DNA of 64,000 bases, from assembly GCF_009827305.1 (NCBI RefSeq), contig NZ_WTYJ01000003.1, positions 124,001 through 188,000 on the forward strand, given 5' to 3'. The DNA comes from Croceibacterium xixiisoli (lineage in GTDB: Bacteria; Pseudomonadota; Alphaproteobacteria; Sphingomonadales; Sphingomonadaceae). Positions 44,989-54,212 of the stretch are shown here, one piece after another (positions within the stretch are counted from its first letter, which is position 1; the number at the start of each line of letters is the position of its first letter). Under the pieces are notes generated by a model, which saw only the letters and a list, made by a program, of their open reading frames with translations, was not told the origin of the DNA and did not search any database. The translations under genes and the position numbers were made by a program.

Positions 44989-45096
44989 CCCGCTTCCCGC
45001 GCCGGCTCCGGCGTGCTCGCGCGCGCTTTTACGCGTTCATGCGCAGGCAGGGCGCGTCCAGGCGGAGGCAGGGCGCACTACAGCGTGCCCAAACGC

Positions 45097-45129
45097 AAAC
45101 GGCCGGCCACCCTGTCGGGCAGCCGGCCG
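45097..45129 (-). terminator. Probable terminator of the beta-lactamase-like gene
   Basis: CGGCCGGC (45100-45107) pairs with GCCGGCCG (45122-45129) around a 14-nt loop. On the minus strand it is followed by GTTTGCGTTT. It lies 24 nt past the stop. Confidence 0.6.
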
Positions 45130-45152
45130 GCCTGAATCAGTTCCGTTGAAAA

Positions 45153-46184
45153 TCAGTAGCGTGCGTTGACCCACTGCTGGGAAGACGATGCATTCTGCCC
45201 CTGCTGGGCATAGCCGTCATAAATCGCCCGGGCGATATTCGCGATCCGCGCTTCCCGCCGATCCCGCGTTCCCTGCCCCGTCACATAGATGGCCACGGCG
45301 ATCGATCGGCCGTCCGGTGCGGTGATGATACCGATGTCGCTGGATGTGTTGTTGAGCGATCCGGTCTTGTGCGCCACCGTCACGCCGCCAGGCATAAGTG
45401 CCGGAATTCGCCGGGTTCCTGTACGGCAACGCTCCATCGCGCTGATCACCACATGGCGGCTGGCGGAACTCAGCCACTGGCCCTGATACAGGCCTGTCAG
45501 CAACTGTACCATCGCTCGCGGCGTCGAACTGTCGCGCACGTCGATGCTCACGGCGGGGTCGATTTCCCCGTCATCGCGCACCAGCGTGGCAATGTCCCGG
45601 GACAGTTGGAACTCGTTGATCCCGGCCCGCCGCGCCCAATCGTTCACCGCGCTTGGGCCGCCCACGGCCGCCAGCAAGGCGTCGGTTGCGGGATTGCTGC
45701 TGCGTGTGATCATCATGTCGATCAGCGTCTGCGCGGTCAGAAATTCACCCTGCCGTACAGGCGCGATCGTCGTCGAAAAACGGGCGGATCGTATCGGCAC
45801 CATCAGCGGAAACTCGCTGGAAAGGCTCCATTTTCCCTGGTCCACACCTTCCAGGAATGTCGCGGCAATGGCGATCTTGCTGGTGCTGGCCATCGGGAAC
45901 CGCTGGTCACCCAGAATGGCCACCTCTTGCCCGGTCGACAGATCGATCGCGGCCACGCCAATGCGACCGCTGGACCCTTCGGCCAAGGCTGCGATCTGCT
46001 GTTCCAGGGCACTGCGATAGTTGGGCGTAAAGTCGCGCGGGGCACGGATATCCGTCCCGAAGGCTGTATCGAAAGCTGCTTCGATATTGCCATCGCGCGC
46101 TTGCGCCGGCGCAATGGCCGTCGTCGCGGTTGCAAAAGCCAGCGTGAGGCCGGCGGCGATCCGTCCAAATTTTCCGAGCTTCAT
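45153..46184 (-). CDS. Class A beta-lactamase-related serine hydrolase, exported
   Basis: A 343-residue protein with a Sec signal peptide (AGLTLAFATATTAIAPAQA) and a class A beta-lactamase/transpeptidase fold. The nucleophile motif S100-T-S-K103 and K273-T-G-S are intact. The second motif reads S-S-N (162-164) instead of S-D-N. The omega loop DxRD is present as IDVRDSSTP, but the position of catalytic Glu166 is not clearly filled: counting back from that Asp gives an Asp, with a Glu two residues later. So it may be a weak or altered beta-lactamase or another serine hydrolase. No regulator lies nearby. The N-terminal segment (residues 30-65) is longer than in typical enzymes. Confidence 0.85.
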   Translation of the reverse strand: MKLGKFGRIAAGLTLAFATATTAIAPAQARDGNIEAAFDTAFGTDIRAPRDFTPNYRSALEQQIAALAEGSSGRIGVAAIDLSTGQEVAILGDQRFPMASTSKIAIAATFLEGVDQGKWSLSSEFPLMVPIRSARFSTTIAPVRQGEFLTAQTLIDMMITRSSNPATDALLAAVGGPSAVNDWARRAGINEFQLSRDIATLVRDDGEIDPAVSIDVRDSSTPRAMVQLLTGLYQGQWLSSASRHVVISAMERCRTGTRRIPALMPGGVTVAHKTGSLNNTSSDIGIITAPDGRSIAVAIYVTGQGTRDRREARIANIARAIYDGYAQQGQNASSSQQWVNARY

Positions 46185-46272
46185 GGCTTGCTTTGTACCA
46201 CCCTCATTGTTTGCAAAGGCTTAACCGCATCGCCATTCATCACAATTGCTCTCGCGATGAACGGATTGCCTT

Positions 46273-46313
46273 GGGCGACCGACTGCCTTCAGAAACGATC
46301 GGTCGCCCTTTTT
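46273..46313 (+). terminator. Orphan plus-strand terminator between two minus-strand genes
   Basis: GGGCGACCGA (46273-46282) pairs perfectly with TCGGTCGCCC (46299-46308), then TTTTT. On the minus strand the structure is followed by AAGGCAAT and is a poor terminator. No plus-strand gene precedes it; the space back to the beta-lactamase start is about 90 nt. Confidence 0.75.
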
Positions 46314-46314
46314 A

Positions 46315-47112
46315 TCAGCCCGGCTTGCGGAACCTGAGCGAAAATTGATCCGTTTTCCCCCGAATCGCCGAATCGAAAACATTGGCGGTGTGCGGGTCGT
46401 CCGACCTTGCGTACATCGTGCTGTCTTGCTCCAGCGTGAAGCCGGCGGCGGTCAGCGCATCGATCACGGCCTGTTTGTCTATCCGATGCAGCGTGTCGGC
46501 GGCGCTGGTGCCACTGCCGCTGGCAGCTGCGTGATCCACCACAACCAGTGTCCCGCCGGGTTTCAGCGCAGCGAACAGTGCTGCGCTCGCCTTGCTGCCA
46601 GTGTCGGCCGACATGGGTTTCAGATAGAGATCGTGGAAATTCATCACCGTGATGATGGTGTCGAGCGGTTCGGGGAAAGGCGGCGCCCCGATTGGCCCGC
46701 GCAGCGCGGTCACATTGCGAAACGGCTCCACCGCCGCATCTTGCTCGGTCGCATATTCGGAACGATAGGCAATGAACTCATCGGGCTGGAAGGCATAGAC
46801 GCGCCCTTCCGCCCCAACGGTCGCGGCCAGCAGCTTGGTCACATAACCGCCGCCCATGATGTAATCGCCCACTTTCTCGCCCCTCATGACTTCGGCAAAG
46901 GCGAGCAATTCAACGGGTTTGCGCGTGGCGTCGCTGGTACGTTCCGCATCGGTCCGCGCTATATCGGCAATGGCGGCGCGATAGGCGCCCTCATTGGTTT
47001 TGGCGACCGCCTCTGCGGCGGGTTCGTCACTGCCCGAAGAACAGGCGGCGGTCGTCATCGACAATGCAATGACAAGAGCTGGGGCACTGACCAGCATCAG
47101 ATGGCGGCGCAT
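46315..47112 (-). CDS. Exported class I SAM-dependent methyltransferase-like protein
   Basis: A 265-residue protein with a hydrophobic signal (LMLVSAPALVIALSMTTAAC), possibly a lipoprotein although the lipobox TAAC is marginal. The mature part has a Rossmann methyltransferase look: KVGDYIMGGGYVTKLLAATV in the motif I place, GRVYAFQPDEF with the acidic residue, DTIITVMNFHDLY and LKPGGTLVVVDH. It resembles the COG4798 group of predicted exported methyltransferases. A methyltransferase outside the cytoplasm would lack SAM, so its activity is a puzzle. ATG 47112 has GGGGAGAG upstream. Confidence 0.83.
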   Translation of the reverse strand: MRRHLMLVSAPALVIALSMTTAACSSGSDEPAAEAVAKTNEGAYRAAIADIARTDAERTSDATRKPVELLAFAEVMRGEKVGDYIMGGGYVTKLLAATVGAEGRVYAFQPDEFIAYRSEYATEQDAAVEPFRNVTALRGPIGAPPFPEPLDTIITVMNFHDLYLKPMSADTGSKASAALFAALKPGGTLVVVDHAAASGSGTSAADTLHRIDKQAVIDALTAAGFTLEQDSTMYARSDDPHTANVFDSAIRGKTDQFSLRFRKPG

Positions 47113-47204
47113 AACAGGACTCTCCCCTTGTGTCCCCGCTGCATTGGCGGTCGATCGGGTGCAGTCTATCATCGGGCCATACAGGAACAAGCTGGCGATC
47201 GGGC

Positions 47205-47240
47205 AAAGAAAAGGGGCCGGAAGATCACTCTTCCGGCCCC
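47205..47240 (-). terminator. Intrinsic terminator after groEL
   Basis: A 12-bp perfect stem (47213-47224 with 47229-47240, TCAC loop) followed on the minus strand by TTTTCTTTG. Confidence 0.88.
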
Positions 47241-47263
47241 AATTCTGTCGATTGGCTTGGGGA

Positions 47264-48925
<1,662 letters not shown>

Positions 48926-48954
48926 TCAAACAGGGAAAAACGAAAGGGTCGCGA

Positions 48955-49242
48955 TCAGGCGATCACGCCCAGAATGTCGCTTTCCTTCATGATCAGCAGG
49001 TCTTCACCATCGACCTTGACCTCGGTGCCGGACCACTTGCCGAACAGCACGCGATCGCCAGCCTTGACGTCGAGCGGGGTGATCTTGCCATCGTCCGAAC
49101 GGGCACCGGTGCCAGTGGCAACCACTTCGCCTTCGCTCGGCTTTTCCTTGGCGCTGTCGGGGATGATGATGCCACCGGCCGTCTTTTCTTCGGCCTCAAT
49201 GCGGCGGACCAGTACGCGGTCGTGCAGCGGACGGAATGCCAT
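48955..49242 (-). CDS. groS: Co-chaperonin GroES
   Basis: A 95-residue heptameric lid of GroEL. The start [21 protein letters not shown], the mobile-loop segment [18 protein letters not shown] and the end [14 protein letters not shown] are all typical (quoted in parts). First gene of the groES-groEL operon, with promoter and CIRCE element immediately upstream. Confidence 0.98.
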   Translation of the reverse strand: MAFRPLHDRVLVRRIEAEEKTAGGIIIPDSAKEKPSEGEVVATGTGARSDDGKITPLDVKAGDRVLFGKWSGTEVKVDGEDLLIMKESDILGVIA

Positions 49243-49276
49243 TATATGACCTCTTCCATTAGAATGGGTTATCGAT

Positions 49277-49303
49277 TTGGCACTCTCAGGGGGAGAGTGC
49301 CAG
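49277..49303 (-). promoter_or_regulatory. CIRCE element (HrcA operator) of groESL
   Basis: TTGGCACTC-N9-GAGTGCCAG, compared with the consensus TTAGCACTC-N9-GAGTGCTAA: the spacing is exact, the dyad core GGCACTC/GAGTGCC is perfect, and 15 of 18 positions match. It lies 35 nt before the groES ATG, over the expected transcription start, so HrcA would block initiation. Confidence 0.93.
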
Positions 49304-49310
49304 CGGGCCG

Positions 49311-49339
49311 CATATGTGCAGCCAGCCAGTGGCCGTCAA
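49311..49339 (-). promoter_or_regulatory. Candidate promoter of groESL
   Basis: On the minus strand TTGACG (49339-49334) and CATATG (49316-49311) are separated by 17 nt. The predicted start falls at the edge of the CIRCE element. The -10 match is weak, so this is provisional. Confidence 0.45.
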
Positions 49340-49385
49340 CCGCAAGCCGCAAGAATTTTATGACAAAGCGCGGATCTGCGCCGGA

Positions 49386-50765
49386 TTACCCCGGCAGCAA
49401 GCCCAACCGTTCGCGGCGCAGCCAGCGAATCATCAGCAGCACCGCCACCACCAGCAGGCCTGTCGCCAGCCCGATCCAGATACCGATCCCCTGCAGCGGC
49501 GTATGGAACCCCAGCATCAGTGCGGTCATGAAGCCGGGCACCCAGTAACCGAACAGGGCATAAAGCATCGGTATCTGCGTATCCTGCAATCCGCGCAGCG
49601 CGCCCATCGCCACCGCCTGCGTGCCATCGACGATCTGGAACGCCGCCGCCACCACCATGAATTGCAGCGCCAGCGCGATCATGGCGGCATTGGCGGCCGC
49701 ATCGACATCGACATAGATGCTCAGCAGCAGGCGCGGAAACAGCAGCATGGCGCTGGCCGTCACCAGCATGAAGCCGCCGCCGATGGCGATGCCGGTCCAC
49801 CCGGCCAGGCCCGCGCCGACCCGATCGCCCGAACCATAGAAATAGCCGACCCTGATGGTCACCGCCTGGCCAATGCCGAACGGAATCTGGAACGCCAGCG
49901 ATGCGATCTGCAGCGCCAGCGTATGGCTGGCCAGGGCGAGCGGCGAAATCGCTCCCATCATGAAGGCGGCCGCACTGAAGATGCCGGCCTCGGCAATGAT
50001 CGTCACTGCTACGGGCACGCCGATGCGCAGCAGCGCGGCGAAGCGGTCCCATTCCGCCCGCCACAGATTGCCCCAGATGCGATAGCGGCGCAGGTTGCGA
50101 TCGGTATGGATCGCCACAGCATAGGCGATGACGAAGACGATGCTGGTAATGACTGTCGCGACGCCGGAACCGGTCAGGCCCATTTCCGGGGCGCCCCATT
50201 TGCCGAACACCAGCATGTAATTGCCCAGCGCCTGCACGCCGATCATTGCCGCGTTGATCAGGGTGGCGAACATCGGCCGGCCAACGGCGGCCACGAAATT
50301 GCGCAGCACGGCGGCAATGTTCATCGGAATGGTCGACAGGGCGATGATCGCCAGAAAATGCAGCGCATGGGCGCTGATCTCCGGATCCTGCCCCGTCAAC
50401 CGCATCAACGGCCCCGCGCCCAGGCAGATCGTCATCCCGACCAGTCCGGCTAACACTGCCAGCCACAGGCCCATCCGGACGGACCGGCGCACCTCGCGCA
50501 CGGCATGGCGCCGCCGGCCCTTCTCCTCGGCAATCAGGGCCGATACGGCGCCGATCATCCCGGCCTGGGCCCACAGCAGCAGGCCTTGGATCGTCACGGC
50601 CAGGCTGGCTGCGGCCAGCGTGGTGGCGCCCAGCCGGGCAACGAAGATCACATCCACCCCATAGATCGCCATCTGCAGCAGATTGGCGGCGGCCAGCGGT
50701 CCGGCGAGGCGCAGGGTGGCACCGAATTCCGCGCGTCCGGCGGGGGAGAGGAAGACAGAAGACAT
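49386..50765 (-). CDS. MATE family efflux transporter (NorM-like)
   Basis: A 459-residue multidrug/toxin extrusion transporter with about twelve membrane helices. N-terminal half: RLAGPLAAANLLQMAIYGVD, LWAQAGMIGAVSALIAEE. C-terminal half: LRIGVPVAVTIIAEAGIF, GIGQAVTIRVGYFYGSGDR and FQIVDGTQAVAMGALRGLQD, the last being a hallmark of the NorM-like subgroup. ATG 50765 is preferred; a further upstream start has no support. It lies upstream of groES in a separate minus-strand unit, across the short groES promoter region. Confidence 0.93.
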   Translation of the reverse strand: MSSVFLSPAGRAEFGATLRLAGPLAAANLLQMAIYGVDVIFVARLGATTLAAASLAVTIQGLLLWAQAGMIGAVSALIAEEKGRRRHAVREVRRSVRMGLWLAVLAGLVGMTICLGAGPLMRLTGQDPEISAHALHFLAIIALSTIPMNIAAVLRNFVAAVGRPMFATLINAAMIGVQALGNYMLVFGKWGAPEMGLTGSGVATVITSIVFVIAYAVAIHTDRNLRRYRIWGNLWRAEWDRFAALLRIGVPVAVTIIAEAGIFSAAAFMMGAISPLALASHTLALQIASLAFQIPFGIGQAVTIRVGYFYGSGDRVGAGLAGWTGIAIGGGFMLVTASAMLLFPRLLLSIYVDVDAAANAAMIALALQFMVVAAAFQIVDGTQAVAMGALRGLQDTQIPMLYALFGYWVPGFMTALMLGFHTPLQGIGIWIGLATGLLVVAVLLMIRWLRRERLGLLPG

Positions 50766-50919
50766 GGGCCGCGTCCGATAGGCCTCTAGCAGCACCGGGG
50801 GAAGCGGATGTTGGCGGCTGCATCCGTTTTGTCACGGCCCAGTGCCCGACGGGCAGCAGCCCCTTTATATTGTCGCCAAGCGGCGATAGGGGAGGGGAGC
50901 CTATTGGTTGGGAAGATTC

Positions 50920-51519
50920 ATGAAGAACATCAAAACGACTGCGTCTGCTTTGACGCTGATTCTCGCCCTGGCCGCCTGCGGCGGTCCGCCTGAAGAAGCG
51001 AATGTGCCGGAAGACCCGGCCAGCCCGGCGGCTGTTGCTTCAGCTGACACGGCGGTGGCACCCGATGCTGCGGCCACTGATGCAGCAGCAGCGGATGCCA
51101 CGCCGACCCCGGCGGCAAGCGAATCTGTCGCCGCCACGCCGAGCCCTAGTGCCACTCCGACCACCGCCGCTTCCGCTGCCGCCACACCGGCTGCGCGCGC
51201 AAGCGCAACTGCTGCGCCGGTTGCTGCCGCCGGCCCGCCGCCGGCCTTCGCCCAGTGCTCGGTCTGTCACAAGGTTGGTCCGGGCGAAAACGGCCTCGGC
51301 CCGTCACTGGCGAATGTTTTTAATGCCAAGGCTGGCGATGTGGCGGGCTTTACCTTCAGCAATGCGATGAAGGAATCGGGTCTGACCTGGAACCAGGCGA
51401 CGCTGGACGAATATCTGCGCGATCCGCGCAAGGTCGTGCCGGGTACCACCATGGCATTTGGCGGCGTCAAGGATGATGCCCGTCGTCAGGCGATCATCGA
51501 TTATTTGAAGTCGCTCTGA
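50920..51519 (+). CDS. Cytochrome c family lipoprotein with Ala/Pro/Thr linker
   Basis: A 199-residue predicted lipoprotein: signal ending LILALAAC, then about 80 residues of low-complexity Ala/Pro/Thr/Ser linker, then a class I cytochrome c domain of about 100 residues. The haem motif is C-S-V-C-H in FAQCSVCHKVGPGENGLGP and the distal Met ligand is in VPGTTMAFGG; the end RRQAIIDYLKSL is the usual C-terminal helix. The linker suggests a tethered electron shuttle on the periplasmic face, similar to membrane-anchored cytochromes such as CycM/c552; that is inference. GGGAAG precedes the ATG. Confidence 0.92.
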   Translation: MKNIKTTASALTLILALAACGGPPEEANVPEDPASPAAVASADTAVAPDAAATDAAAADATPTPAASESVAATPSPSATPTTAASAAATPAARASATAAPVAAAGPPPAFAQCSVCHKVGPGENGLGPSLANVFNAKAGDVAGFTFSNAMKESGLTWNQATLDEYLRDPRKVVPGTTMAFGGVKDDARRQAIIDYLKSL

Positions 51520-51540
51520 TCCACGCTGCGGTATAATGGC

Positions 51541-51580
51541 AAAAGGCGGCGTGCCCCTGCAGGGGCACGCCGCCTTTTTT
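51541..51580 (+). terminator. Intrinsic terminator after the cytochrome c gene
   Basis: A 16-bp perfect stem (51542-51557 with 51562-51577, TGCA at the centre) followed by TTT to give TTTTTT overall. Being a palindrome with A-run and T-run on the two sides it could act in both directions. Confidence 0.92.
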
Positions 51581-51626
51581 GCATCCGGTCGCTGGATCGC
51601 GCGAGGTGTTTCAGAATGGCGGACGC

Positions 51627-51659
51627 AAAAAAGGGCGGTGCCGATGGCACTGCCCTTTT
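51627..51659 (-). terminator. Intrinsic terminator after rplL
   Basis: AAAAGGGCGGTGCC (51629-51642) pairs with GGCACTGCCCTTTT (51646-51659), and the minus strand continues in a TTTTTT run. It lies 45 nt past the rplL stop. Confidence 0.9.
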
Positions 51660-51704
51660 CCGTTTTGACCAAAGCTGGTCTGTGGCGGGGTACCCGCCGA
51701 CAGA

Positions 51705-52079
51705 TTACTTGAGTTCGACGGTTGCGCCGGCTTCTTCCAGCTTCTTCTTGATTTCTTCGGCTTCTGCCTTGGGAGCGCCTTCCTTGACAGCCTTCGGCGC
51801 GCCTTCGACCAGCGCCTTGGCTTCGGTCAGGCCCAGGCCGGTAATCGCACGGACTTCCTTGATGACCTGGATCTTCTTGCCGCCGTCGCCGGTCAGGATG
51901 ACGTCGAATTCGGTCTGCTCTTCACCGGCAGGTGCGTCGCCGCCAGCGGCAGGTGCAGCAACAGCCACGGCAGCAGCGGCGGAAACGCCCCATGCTTCTT
52001 CCAGAGCCTTGGCGAGTTCAGCGGCTTCGAGCACGGTCAGCTGCGACAGTTCTTCTACGATCTTGGCGATATCAGCCAT
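51705..52079 (-). CDS. rplL: 50S ribosomal protein L7/L12
   Basis: A 124-residue acidic stalk protein that recruits translation factors to the ribosome. The N-terminal dimerisation helix ([21 protein letters not shown], quoted in part) is followed by an Ala-rich hinge ([16 protein letters not shown]) and the factor-binding C-terminal domain with [20 protein letters not shown] and [11 protein letters not shown]. Standard length. It follows rplJ by 67 nt and ends at a terminator. Confidence 0.98.
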   Translation of the reverse strand: MADIAKIVEELSQLTVLEAAELAKALEEAWGVSAAAAVAVAAPAAGGDAPAGEEQTEFDVILTGDGGKKIQVIKEVRAITGLGLTEAKALVEGAPKAVKEGAPKAEAEEIKKKLEEAGATVELK

Positions 52080-52146
52080 GTTATATTACTCCGTTCAAAT
52101 GATGAACCGGGTTGCCCCGGCGAATTCGCTTGTTTGAAAAAACCGC

Positions 52147-52662
52147 TTACGCAGCGTCTTTGGCGGCATAGGCGCCGAAAACGCGGGCGAGCTTGGCTGC
52201 AGGTGCGGTTGCCAGCTGCGCCACCTTGGTGGCGGGCGCATTGACGAGACCGACGAGCTTGCCACGCAGTTCGTCGAGCGACGGCATCGAGGCGAGCGCC
52301 CGGATACCAGCTTCGTCGAGCTTCGTTGCCCCCATTGCACCACCGACAATTTCAAGCTTGTCGTTGGTCTTGGCGAAATCCACTGCTGCCTTGGCAGCCG
52401 CCACCGGGTCTACCGACCAGGCGAGAGCAGTCGGGCCATTGAGGTGTGCCTCAAGGCCTTCGTACTGAGTGTCCTTCAGCGCGATGGTGGCGAGACGGTT
52501 CTTCGCAACCTTGTAGGTCGCACCGGCTTCCCGCATCTTCACGCGCAGGGCGGTGGACTGGGCCACCGACAGGCCGAGATTGCGGGTGACGACCACCACA
52601 CCAACCTCGTTGAAGACTGCGTTGAGCTGGGCGACGGAATCGGCTTTCTGCGAACGATCCAT
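52147..52662 (-). CDS. rplJ: 50S ribosomal protein L10
   Basis: A 171-residue base of the ribosomal stalk that holds L12 dimers on its C-terminal helix ([16 protein letters not shown] end). N-terminal block [19 protein letters not shown] and the rRNA-binding [13 protein letters not shown] are typical. ATG 52662 has AAGGAG at 6 nt. The frame continues upstream into the leader, without homology. Its 300-nt leader is the place where L10-L12 normally binds its own mRNA. Confidence 0.97.
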   Translation of the reverse strand: MDRSQKADSVAQLNAVFNEVGVVVVTRNLGLSVAQSTALRVKMREAGATYKVAKNRLATIALKDTQYEGLEAHLNGPTALAWSVDPVAAAKAAVDFAKTNDKLEIVGGAMGATKLDEAGIRALASMPSLDELRGKLVGLVNAPATKVAQLATAPAAKLARVFGAYAAKDAA

Positions 52663-52965
52663 GCCATACTCCTTCACTATGGTCGCCTTGGCTTGCGCCG
52701 CCGCGACCGGCTCATGCTTGTCCGCGCCGGTCAGGGCGCGGGCGAGTCCACGGTTGGGGAAGGAGGGCGGCATGCATCACATGCCGGAAACGGCGCAGCC
52801 AGGCGGCGCCGTTGAAACTCTTTTCCCCGCCTAGGCTGGAAATTAAGCCGGAAAACCGGCGCCAGCTGTCTCGGACGGATGATCGGGCAGGGCGAACCTT
52901 CCTGATCGGGGCGGGCCAATGACGGATCGGGCGGCCAGAGTCAAGATTGCTTGTCAGGGTCGTCG
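52663..52965 (-). promoter_or_regulatory. rplJL leader region
   Basis: 303 nt between the HTH gene and rplJ have no convincing gene. In many bacteria the rplJ leader carries the L10(L12) autoregulatory RNA, including a kink-turn; I cannot draw that fold with certainty here. A -35-like TTGACT is at 52944-52939 on the minus strand but its -10 partner (CATTGG) is poor. An in-frame extension of rplJ crosses the last 110 nt and is taken as chance. Confidence 0.35.
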
Positions 52966-53172
52966 TCAATCCGGCTCATAGCCCAGCAGATCGCCGGGCT
53001 GGCATTCCAGCACCCGGCAGATCGCTTCCAGAGTGGAAAAGCGGATTGCCTTGGCCTTGCCGGTCTTCAGGATGGAAACATTGGCCAGCGTCAAATCGAT
53101 CCGTTCGGCCAGCTCGGTCTGGGTCATCCGCCTGTCATGCAGCAGATCGTCCAGTTTCACGACGATCGGCAT
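52966..53172 (-). CDS. Small HTH (Cro/CI, YozG-like) transcriptional regulator
   Basis: A 68-residue protein that is a single helix-turn-helix domain: MTQTELAERIDLTLANVSIL gives the two HTH helices, and AIRFSTLEAICRVLECQPGDLL is the usual C-terminal half. Similar small regulators are regularly paired with DUF2975 membrane proteins. Its ATG shares one base with the DUF2975 stop codon (TGATG), so the two are coupled. It probably regulates its own operon; direct or inverted TCGATAAT-like repeats at the operon promoter are candidate sites. Confidence 0.9.
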   Translation of the reverse strand: MPIVVKLDDLLHDRRMTQTELAERIDLTLANVSILKTGKAKAIRFSTLEAICRVLECQPGDLLGYEPD

Positions 53173-53708
53173 CAGACGGTTCCTTCCAAATCGTCGCGCA
53201 TGGCGGCGCCGGTGCGAAACACGCGGGCCAGGATGAACAGCACCAGGGCCAGCGCGATCCCGGTCAACGACAGATCCGAATCCAGGTGAAATACGCCTTT
53301 GTCCACGCGCGTTTCCAGCCATGTCGACAGCAGCATGGAGGGCAGCGCAAGCAGCTGGACGCCCACGGCCAGCCAGCCCATCCGCGTCAAACGCGCTGCA
53401 TTTGCCAGAGTAAAGGGATCTCCTTGGCCGACAGTGTCGATGATCTGCGCCAGTCGCGCGGCAAAATCATACATCAGACCCAGAGAGAAAAGGGTGAGCA
53501 GGATCACCAGCGTGGCGCCGCCGGTCACTTCCCCCACGCCGCCCTGTTCGATGGCAATGGTGATCTGGTCGGACAATCTGCTGCTGCCGATCAGGGTGAC
53601 GGCGGCAGCCACGCCAAGTCCGATCATTCCGATGACCAGGGCGATGCGGGCGATAATGATGGTGATCCGTGCCGCGGTCAGCAGCGGATCCTTCGGAGCA
53701 ATCGGCAT
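53172..53708 (-). CDS. DUF2975 domain-containing membrane protein
   Basis: A 178-residue membrane protein with four hydrophobic helices. IIDTVGQGDPFTLANAARLTRMGWLA (in part) between helices two and three is the DUF2975 signature, where the G-x-P-F motif is conserved. Function unknown; it is almost always encoded next to a small HTH regulator, suggesting a membrane sensor or antagonist of that regulator. AAGGAA lies before the ATG. Frame extension upstream overlaps the small lipoprotein gene and the promoter and is not taken as coding. Confidence 0.88.
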   Translation of the reverse strand: MPIAPKDPLLTAARITIIIARIALVIGMIGLGVAAAVTLIGSSRLSDQITIAIEQGGVGEVTGGATLVILLTLFSLGLMYDFAARLAQIIDTVGQGDPFTLANAARLTRMGWLAVGVQLLALPSMLLSTWLETRVDKGVFHLDSDLSLTGIALALVLFILARVFRTGAAMRDDLEGTV

Positions 53709-53728
53709 GCGAAGTTCCTTTCCGTGGA

Positions 53729-53839
53729 TCAGGCGAGTTGGGCGAGGGCAAAAGCCTCGATGGATGAAGGCGCGGGGCCGGTGCAGGCGCCAAGCAAGGC
53801 AAGCATCAGCGCGGCGGCGGCGATCCGGATGCGGGGCAT
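53729..53839 (-). CDS. 36-residue micro-lipoprotein
   Basis: A very short gene on the minus strand: a signal MPRIRIAAAALMLALLGAC with a good lipobox (LGAC, Cys19) leaves a 17-residue mature peptide after the Cys (TGPAPSSIEAFALAQLA). GAGGA lies 7 nt before the ATG. It is 20 nt upstream of the DUF2975 gene and downstream of a good promoter, so it is the first gene of the three-gene unit. A coding role is supported by start, ribosome-binding site, lipobox and position. Function unknown; a lipidated partner of the DUF2975 protein is conceivable. Confidence 0.65.
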   Translation of the reverse strand: MPRIRIAAAALMLALLGACTGPAPSSIEAFALAQLA

Positions 53840-53871
53840 TTCTCGTTCCTCGATATGCGTGATATCGATAT

Positions 53872-53900
53872 TCAATAATTCGAGTCATTCTTATCGTCAA
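53872..53900 (-). promoter_or_regulatory. Promoter of the micro-lipoprotein-DUF2975-HTH operon
   Basis: On the minus strand TTGACG (53900-53895), a 17-nt spacer and TATTGA (53877-53872). It is in an AT-rich stretch (53851-53930) with repeated ATCGATA/TCGATAAT words at about 53864, 53901 and 53917 that flank it and could be HTH operator sites. The first ATG is about 33 nt from the -10. Confidence 0.65.
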
Positions 53901-53972
53901 TCGATAATATCGAAATTCGATAATCCGATCGGCCAAACCCTTGCACGCGCGCCTGTTTTGGGTCGGCCGGGT

Positions 53973-54001
53973 TTGACTCGGGAGGGTGTTGTTCCTATAT
54001 G
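53973..54001 (+). promoter_or_regulatory. Promoter of rpoBC
   Basis: TTGACT (53973-53978), a 17-nt spacer and TATATG (53996-54001) on the plus strand. It would give an untranslated leader of about 220 nt before rpoB. The divergent promoter of the DUF2975 operon is about 70 nt away. Confidence 0.7.
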
Positions 54002-54212
54002 CGCGACATCGCCAGAGGTGCTTCGAGCAGGGTGGATCCAACGCGGGGGTCTACCATCGGAAGGAAGCCCGAAGGTTTTTTCCGTGAGATGACGATCAGG
54101 TGCTGCTGCAAAAGCCGGGCATGGCCCAGGCTGCGCTGCGGCCTTTTGTCGTCTTGCACTGCGTGGAATCGATTTTCTGTCCCGGTCGCATCTGCGCCCG
54201 GCGGCACATTCA

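Noticed and set aside
49386-50765. The idea that the two MATE genes (19984-21360 and 49386-50765) are recent duplicates.
   Set aside because: Their sequences share only general family features, so they are distinct members rather than copies.
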